Origin: Physella acuta
Taxonomy: Eukaryota > Mollusca > Gastropoda > Physidae
Assembly (NCBI RefSeq): GCF_028476545.1
Contig: NW_026732779.1
Location: 28,501-92,500, forward strand
Direction: 5' to 3'
Length of the DNA stretch: 64,000 bases
Of this stretch, positions 60,901 to 64,000 are shown piece after piece. The notes beneath the pieces were generated by a model. The model did no database searches. It had not been told where the DNA came from and saw only the letters and a program-made list of their open reading frames with translations. Each line of letters starts with the position of its first letter. Within the stretch, counting starts at the first letter, position 1. The position numbers and the translations under genes are program-made.

Positions 60901-63553
60901 TTGAACCCGGATTCTAACTCGAGACTTACGGGTTAGCAGTCCAGCTCTCTACCGCTAGACCACTCCGTCCCCAGTCTTTGCAGTAGTAAACATAAATTTT
61001 TGTAGGTATAATTATAACTTTGAACAAGCTTTCAACCATTGATTAATTATTTATGATACATATTTGTTGATAACACTGTTTAAATATGACATTATAATTT
61101 ATTGAAATCCGTTTACTAGTGTTGAAACAGTATGCACAATTTACTATGCGTATAGAGTAGTCATTTATTAAGGCTTTATTAAACAAAAATGCTTTGCCAA
61201 ATTTGAACATTTTTTTCGTTGGAGTAAAATTTGCAAAATTATCTGACTCTTTCCAATTTATTTGTAGACGATTTAAGTGTCAGATTACATGTCTATGAAC
61301 ACTATTCATTTTTACTTTTATCTGTTCTTTAAACATTAAATTTAATATCAAGTGTGGAAATGAAGAACTTACTTGAAGTACATTTACTGGTTCCTGTATG
61401 ATAATAAAACCCATCTTTACACAGACAATTTTTGCCACTACTTTTGTAGTCTACACATGAAAACTGATTATCACAATCAAAGTCTGCACTACAATCTTGG
61501 CCATGCAGTTTGGCTGAAAAATCAATTAAAGTAGTGTACATGAGCATATTTGCCAAATTATCTTTAAAGTTAGATAAAGATATTTAGCTAAAATAAGCTT
61601 GACTGTAGGTTTCTGCAAAAATATTTTTCTAGTGACAGTAGCAAGACAGTAATTCTCTCTCTCTCTCCCCCCCCCCCCTCGCCTCTCAAATGAAAAGCCC
61701 AACTGGATACATTTTTAACTTATGTTTATTTGATTTTTATGTCCTTTGTATAAAAATAAAATAAAAGAAACTTACAAGTCAAAAATGTAACTGAAACATT
61801 TGTAGTTAGATCGGGATAGTACATGTCTGCAGGAAGTGTAGAAATAATCAACAAGTTGTATTGTTGTCCAGGACTTAGACCAGTGGCATTCCCTCCATTA
61901 GAACCTGCTGTAACTGGGCTTGAAGAGCCAGCTTGTATTTTATAATTGACATTGGCAGGGTTTTGAGAGTTGACTGTCCAAGTTATGTAGATGGAGCTGG
62001 TTGTTCTACTTTGTACAGATGGACTTTGTACTTGGAGCTGTGTAACTGGTGTGAAAAGAAAATTATTGCATAATTGATGGGTTTAAATTTTTGCATTTTA
62101 AGTATAATTAACATGTTTAAAATGTTAATACATTACCTTTAAAATTAAATTTATAATTGAAAGTTTTCTTTTCAATATTCTTAGTGCAAATAACCTTTGG
62201 GTCAATTTTTCAGTCTTTGCAGTAAAAAAGTAAAGTTTCCCTTTCAAACCTGACGGTCTATGGGGCAAGTGAAGTAGAGTTCACTTGTTTCTGTGACCTC
62301 GGCATATGAAGAGATAGTGTGGTCAGCACTATGCCCAGCCGCCTTTACTTTCCCTAACGTGAGTTAGGTACCCATCAGAGTTGGGTGGACTCAGGGACGG
62401 TCTACTAACTTGAACCCGGATTCTAACTCGAGACTTACGGGTTAGCAGTCCAGCTCTCTACCGCTAGACCACTCCGTCCCTAGTCTTTGCAGTAGTAAAC
62501 ATAAATTTTTGTAGGTATAATTATAACTTTGAACAAGCTTTCAACCATTGATTAATTATTTATGATACATATTTGTTGATAACACTGTTTAAATATGACA
62601 TTATAATTTATTGAAATCCGTTTACTAGTGTTGAAACAGTATGCACAATTTACTATGCGTATAGAGTAGTCATTTATTAAGGCTTTATTAAACAAAAATG
62701 CTTTGCTAAATTTGAACATTTTTTTCGTTGGAGTAAAATTTGCAAAATTATCTGACTCTTTCCAATTTATTTGTAGACGATTTAAGTGTCAGATTACATG
62801 TCTATGAACACTTTTCATTATTACTTTTATCTGTTCTTTAAACATTAAATTTAATATCAAGTGTGGAAATGAAGAACTTACTTGAAGTACATTTACTGGT
62901 TCCTGTATAATAATAAAACCCATCTTTACACAGACATTTTTTGCCACCACTTTTGTAGTCTACACATGAAAACTGATTATCACAATCAAAGTCTGCACTA
63001 CAATCTTGGCCATGCAGTTTGGCTGAAAAATCAATTAAAGTAGTGTACATGAGCATATTTGCCAAATTATCTTTAAAGTTAGATAAAGATATTTAGCTAA
63101 AATAAGCTTGACTGTAGGTTTCTGCAAAAATATTTTTCTAGTGACAGTAGCAAGACAGTAATTCTCTCTCTCTCCCCCCCCCCCCCTCGCCTCTCAAATG
63201 AAAAGCCCAACTGGATACATTTTTAACTTATGTTTATTTGATTTTTATGTCCTTTGTATAAAAATAAAATAAAAGAAACTTACAAGTCAAAAATGTAACT
63301 GAAACATTTGTAGTTAGATCGGGATAGTACATGTCTGCAGGAAGTGTAGAAATAATCAACAAGTTGTATTGTTGTCCAGGACTTAGACCAGTGGCATTCC
63401 CTCCATTAGAACCTGCTGTAACTGGGCTTGAAGAGCCAGCTTGTATTTTATAATTGACATTGGCAGGGTTTTGAGAGTTGACTGTCCAAGTTATGTAGAT
63501 GGAGCTGGTTGTTCTACTTTGTACAGATGGACTTTGTACTTGGAGCTGTGTAA
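39973..63553 (-). CDS. Gene R: EB/FN3 transmembrane receptor with RPTP-like stalk (5' end beyond window)
   Basis: Exons 5' to 3': 63284-63553, 62882-63022, 61776-62045, 61373-61513, 59331-59462, 54465-54734, 51847-51993, 50519-50800, 49134-49424, 47609-47790, 46860-47067, 45137-45316, 44854-44982, 44357-44508, 43788-43901, 43555-43624, 42572-42733, 42335-42451, 41775-41880, 40910-40977, 40443-40643, 39973-40124. All 22 join in one frame (1,260 residues plus stop). Order: FN3-EB-FN3-EB-EB-FN3-EB-FN3-FN3, the split FN3 block, RPTP-like stalk (KRKRS, NYIIG, YCNGPL), one helix, and a tail with YNTL, LYGI, YQEI and YQNS. No phosphatase domain. Introns are longer than in gene M, mainly from LINE, SINE and duplication events. 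Signal peptide and any further modules must lie to the right. Confidence 0.85.
40443..40643 (-). CDS. Gene R membrane helix exon
   Basis: 201 bp, phase 1-1. Helix ALAVGLSLGLLCIIIISIVA, stop-transfer KRHHRNKK, tyrosine motifs PLYNTL and DHLYGI. Confidence 0.9.
40910..40977 (-). CDS. Gene R juxtamembrane exon 4
   Basis: 68 bp, phase 2-1. ILVLECNSAGCVSLSSETVA. Confidence 0.85.
41775..41880 (-). CDS. Gene R juxtamembrane exon 3, YIIG...YCNGPL
   Basis: 106 bp, phase 1-2. NYIIGRDTTCEIGD, YCNGPLPSSTKF. Confidence 0.9.
41988..42046. repeat. TA microsatellite
   Basis: Pure TA run in a gene R intron. Confidence 0.95.
42335..42451 (-). CDS. Gene R juxtamembrane exon 2, cleavage motif
   Basis: 117 bp, phase 1-1. 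GKRKRSIEAI, then STWSEAKKSGFTIGYRTTP. Confidence 0.85.
42572..42733 (-). CDS. Gene R juxtamembrane exon 1
   Basis: 162 bp, phase 1-1. TICRDCVASETQGRIQILLL and VCSVYSNCFHS. Confidence 0.85.
42734..43554. other. Gene R intron
   Basis: Nothing recognised beyond AT-rich sequence. Confidence 0.6.
43555..43624 (-). CDS. Gene R exon matching gene M exon 16
   Basis: 70 bp, phase 0-1. VATINKEFSGVFSGGYNFYV; donor GTAGGA. Same length as in gene M. Confidence 0.8.
43788..43901 (-). CDS. Gene R exon matching gene M exon 15
   Basis: 114 bp, phase 0-0. PDMILFQSIDRTQESENPC, ends VRVERNYSVE. Confidence 0.85.
44357..44508 (-). CDS. Gene R exon matching gene M exon 14
   Basis: 152 bp, phase 1-0. SINCPEEKERNGIIVKY. 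Confidence 0.9.
44854..44982 (-). CDS. Gene R split FN3, second half
   Basis: 129 bp, phase 1-1. FNFPELLGYWDYKVTVTAN, donor GAAAC|GTAAGT intact, unlike gene L. Confidence 0.9.
45137..45316 (-). CDS. Gene R next split FN3, first half
   Basis: 180 bp, phase 1-1. LNVTWIPGRFTGPTNYTVKL. Confidence 0.9.
45970..46318 (-). mobile_element. Dimeric tRNA-derived SINE (family S1), copy 2
   Basis: Same two tRNA-like halves and linker as 31225-31585 (AGTTGTTTGATATTGGAGTT, GTTATGCGCCATTGAGGCC). Slightly longer linker than copy 1. Confidence 0.75.
46860..47067 (-). CDS. Gene R split FN3, second half
   Basis: 208 bp, phase 0-1. LDPYTNYTVVVLPYNDAGQG. Confidence 0.9.
47609..47790 (-). CDS. Gene R split FN3, first half
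   Basis: 182 bp, phase 1-0. VIVTWQMPNNPNGNITGY, then VYYVGCMDCG. Confidence 0.9.
47791..49133. other. Gene R intron
   Basis: Contains a diverged direct duplication of about 70 bp at 48300-48420 (CAGTTAATCTTGTTTTTAAT and CAATTAACTTTGTTTTTAAT); otherwise nothing recognised. Confidence 0.55.
49134..49424 (-). CDS. Gene R FN3 exon
   Basis: 291 bp, phase 1-1. Starts DPGKPGYVYNV; strand F motif LTPARIYSYEITAQN. Confidence 0.9.
49880..50172 (+). mobile_element. RTE-type LINE fragment (3' end)
   Basis: Plus-strand pieces WIGHILYK and DWNLQGKRKKWRPK match the C-terminus of the LINE at 55239 (WVGHTLRK, DWNPQGKRRVGRPK). Frames are shifted. The fragment ends near ACGATGATGATTACAT, like the GATGATGAT tail of the longer copy. 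Confidence 0.75.
50342..50398. repeat. TA microsatellite
   Basis: TA run in a gene R intron. Confidence 0.95.
50519..50800 (-). CDS. Gene R FN3 exon
   Basis: 282 bp, phase 1-1. THSINFTWSTTN and LVTGTKYSLRIRS; equivalent to gene M exon 8. Confidence 0.9.
51847..51993 (-). CDS. Gene R EB/EGF-like exon
   Basis: 147 bp, phase 1-1. NTYAGHCSDSTSDCDVG, CFC core, ends NFRCLS. Confidence 0.85.
52098..52225 (+). mobile_element. tRNA-derived SINE (family S2), 5'-truncated plus-strand copy
   Basis: CTCGAGTTCAAATCCGGGTT (B-box like), then CTCACGTTAGGGAAAATTAA and GGCGGCTAGGCATAGTG, matching the body of 62250-62480. Confidence 0.6.
53308..53475. mobile_element. hAT-like MITE, family 1 copy 3 (right end missing)
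   Basis: Left end CAGTGTTTCTTCCAG and the interior AGAAAATATATACTTTAAAC match copies at 4668 and 13590. No right terminus. Confidence 0.6.
54270..54395. mobile_element. Fragment of the ACTTTCTCG TIR element
   Basis: GTACTGAGGTGTAAAACGTC and AGCAAGATTACAATACTGTC follow the right part of 19165-19823 (AGTGAGGTGTAAAAGGTC, CACGATTACAAGACTTTC). Confidence 0.45.
54465..54734 (-). CDS. Gene R FN3 exon
   Basis: 270 bp, phase 1-1. SIYLTWSVDSGIPTNVNY and LSPGQEYNLRII; VQSRTTSS subfamily. Confidence 0.9.
54833..54913. repeat. TA microsatellite
   Basis: Pure TA run in a gene R intron. Confidence 0.95.
55239..58907 (-). mobile_element. Near full-length RTE-type LINE with target duplication
   Basis: Flanked by a 12-bp direct repeat CCTAATACAATT (55227-55238 and 58908-58919); the minus-strand 3' end is a short GATGATGAT tail. 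Without the MITE insert it is about 3.3 kb, usual for RTE elements. Parts: N-terminal endonuclease start GTWNIRTLYES near 58560; endonuclease body 57700-58420 (QCYAPTN, MGDMNAKVG, QIDHI, then SDQQL where the family has SDHHL); reverse transcriptase 55510-57290 (AAGPDGIPPEALK, AGFRQDRSCTDHI, VDFEKAFDSVNR, DFADDICLL); C-terminal part 55253-55480. It is dead: a frameshift and a TGA for CGA near 58400-58440, the MITE at 57296-57677, a frameshift near 55512, and the endonuclease His to Gln change. Confidence 0.9.
57296..57677. mobile_element. MITE nested in the LINE
   Basis: Terminal inverted repeats GGGGGTCATCCATAAATGA and TCATTTATGGATGACCCCC. GTGACGTCA and poly-C/G motifs alternate inside. It splits the LINE between the endonuclease and reverse transcriptase parts. 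Flanks share only CAG, so the target duplication is short or unclear. Confidence 0.85.
59331..59462 (-). CDS. Gene R EB/EGF-like exon (inside inverted repeat)
   Basis: 132 bp, phase 1-1. KSHGGECNRTEECSSPFEC, CLC core, ends VSCTP. Follows another EB exon directly, with no FN3 between, unlike the rest of the family. Confidence 0.8.
60541..60672 (+). pseudogene. Inverted copy of an EB exon inside a gene R intron
   Basis: Plus-strand copy of exon 59331-59462 with its acceptor (TTTTAG) and donor (GTAGGA) intact and the same peptide (KSHGGECNRTEECSS...). It faces against gene R, so it cannot be spliced into that transcript. It lies in the right arm of the inverted repeat. Confidence 0.85.
60899..60975 (-). 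mobile_element. Truncated S2 SINE head (copy a)
   Basis: tRNA-like head only; cut at the inverted repeat boundary. Confidence 0.7.
61373..61513 (-). CDS. Gene R EB/EGF-like exon, duplicated copy a
   Basis: 141 bp, phase 1-1. Six cysteines, CLC core. Confidence 0.9.
61776..62045 (-). CDS. Gene R FN3 exon, duplicated copy a
   Basis: 270 bp, phase 1-1, same peptide as 63284-63553. Confidence 0.9.
62250..62481 (-). mobile_element. tRNA-derived SINE (family S2), complete copy
   Basis: Minus strand GGGACGGAGTGGTCTAGCGG (A-box), CTCGAGTTAGAATCCGGGTT (B-box like), then a tRNA-unrelated body ending near CTTGCCCCATAGACCGTC. A tail fragment of the same family may lie at 30358-30440. Confidence 0.75.
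62882..63022 (-). CDS. Gene R EB/EGF-like exon, duplicated copy b
   Basis: 141 bp, phase 1-1. Starts KLHGQDCSADFDC; KSGGKKCLCKDGFYYYTG where copy a has KSSGKNCLCKDGFYYHTG. Confidence 0.9.
63284..63553 (-). CDS. Gene R FN3 exon, duplicated copy b
   Basis: 270 bp, phase 1-1. Motifs SIYITWTVNSQNPANVNY and LSPGQQYNLLII. The encoded peptide is the same as that of exon 61776-62045. Confidence 0.9.
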
Positions 63554-63556
63554 CTG

Positions 63557-64000
63557 GTTTTATTATCAACATTTTAAATTAGCATTTTTCATTTTTAATC
63601 ACATTGCATGAATTGAGATCAACTAAAAATAACTCTTTAACTGTTATTTATAATATTTAAACTATTTTATTCGTTTGGGGAATTACATATATAACTATCA
63701 TGAGTTCAGAATTTACCTATAAACCAAAATAGCTAAAAAATTAAGGTGAATATTCTGGGGGCCCCGAAATAATTTAAAGAATATAATAATAAATCAGTGT
63801 AAATTGTATTAATTTCCTAAATACAAGATAAACAAACCAAAAAGCCTGCATTAATTGTTTTTAGACTAGGACTTCATTATTAATTTTTTTTACATAAATC
63901 AAAGGCCAGTTTGATTCCCCATTATGCCTGAAATAATTGTAGTTTCGGTAGAATGGTTAAGATATAATCATTTGAGCAAACCGACTATTATTTCGAGCTT
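63557..64000. other. Gene R intron running off the window
   Basis: No exon recognised; the next upstream exon should lie beyond the edge. Confidence 0.6.

Larger units (their letters stand above)
60899..62048. repeat. Direct duplication, copy a (EB and FN3 exons)
   Basis: Nearly identical to 62409-63556 at an offset of about 1,508 bp, including introns, a CT/C-run and part of a SINE. Confidence 0.9.
62409..63556. repeat. Direct duplication, copy b (EB and FN3 exons)
   Basis: Second copy. The SINE at its left is complete here, so this looks like the original arrangement. Confidence 0.9.

Noticed and set aside
60899-60975. Possible tRNA gene
   Set aside because: A- and B-box sequences are present but no cloverleaf or acceptor stem closes, and the same sequence forms the head of the S2 SINE.

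Overview
The window looks like AT-rich animal nuclear DNA, most likely from a gastropod mollusc (inferred from gene style, tRNA-derived SINEs, RTE-type LINEs and long TA microsatellites; there is no species-specific marker). All host genes I can support lie on the minus strand, are split into 40-300 bp exons with GT-AG introns, and form one head-to-tail family of three paralogues. I call them L (left, 15977 to 3331), M (middle, 35216 to 20524) and R (right, beyond 64000 to 39973). No retroviral, Polinton or other virus-like remains were recognised.

Genes M and R encode type I membrane receptors. The outer part carries alternating six-cysteine EB/EGF-like modules and fibronectin III (FN3) domains. 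It is followed by a fixed block of split FN3 exons and a membrane-proximal region like that of receptor tyrosine phosphatases (KRKR cleavage motif, a Y-I/V-IG segment, YCNGPL). Then come one membrane helix and a tail of about 80 residues rich in tyrosines, with no phosphatase domain. Gene M is complete from signal peptide to stop (1,097 residues if one frame-incompatible exon is skipped). Gene R keeps one open frame through 22 exons (1,260 residues), and its 5' end lies off the right edge. Gene L keeps one open frame from signal peptide to stop (810 residues) but ends inside the split-FN3 block, so it is predicted to be secreted or to be a truncated copy.

Layout: 1-3330 intergenic, with no firm gene. 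3331-15977 gene L, whose first intron holds a 25-bp minisatellite and several MITEs. 15978-20523 spacer holding the likely gene L promoter and a TIR element. 20524-35216 gene M. 35217-39972 spacer holding the likely gene M promoter and two copies of a dispersed repeat. 39973-64000 gene R, whose introns carry a near full-length RTE LINE (55239-58907) with a MITE inside it, a 0.5-kb inverted duplication of an EB exon, and a 1.15-kb tandem duplication of an EB-FN3 exon pair.

The N-terminal module exons start and end in phase 1, so they can be duplicated, lost or skipped without breaking the frame, and the three genes differ mainly in these modules. The most interesting reading is a young, expanding cluster of phosphatase-less, RPTP-like receptors with phosphotyrosine-type tails plus one putative soluble member, as might be expected of a recognition or immune receptor family. 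That role is inference only.
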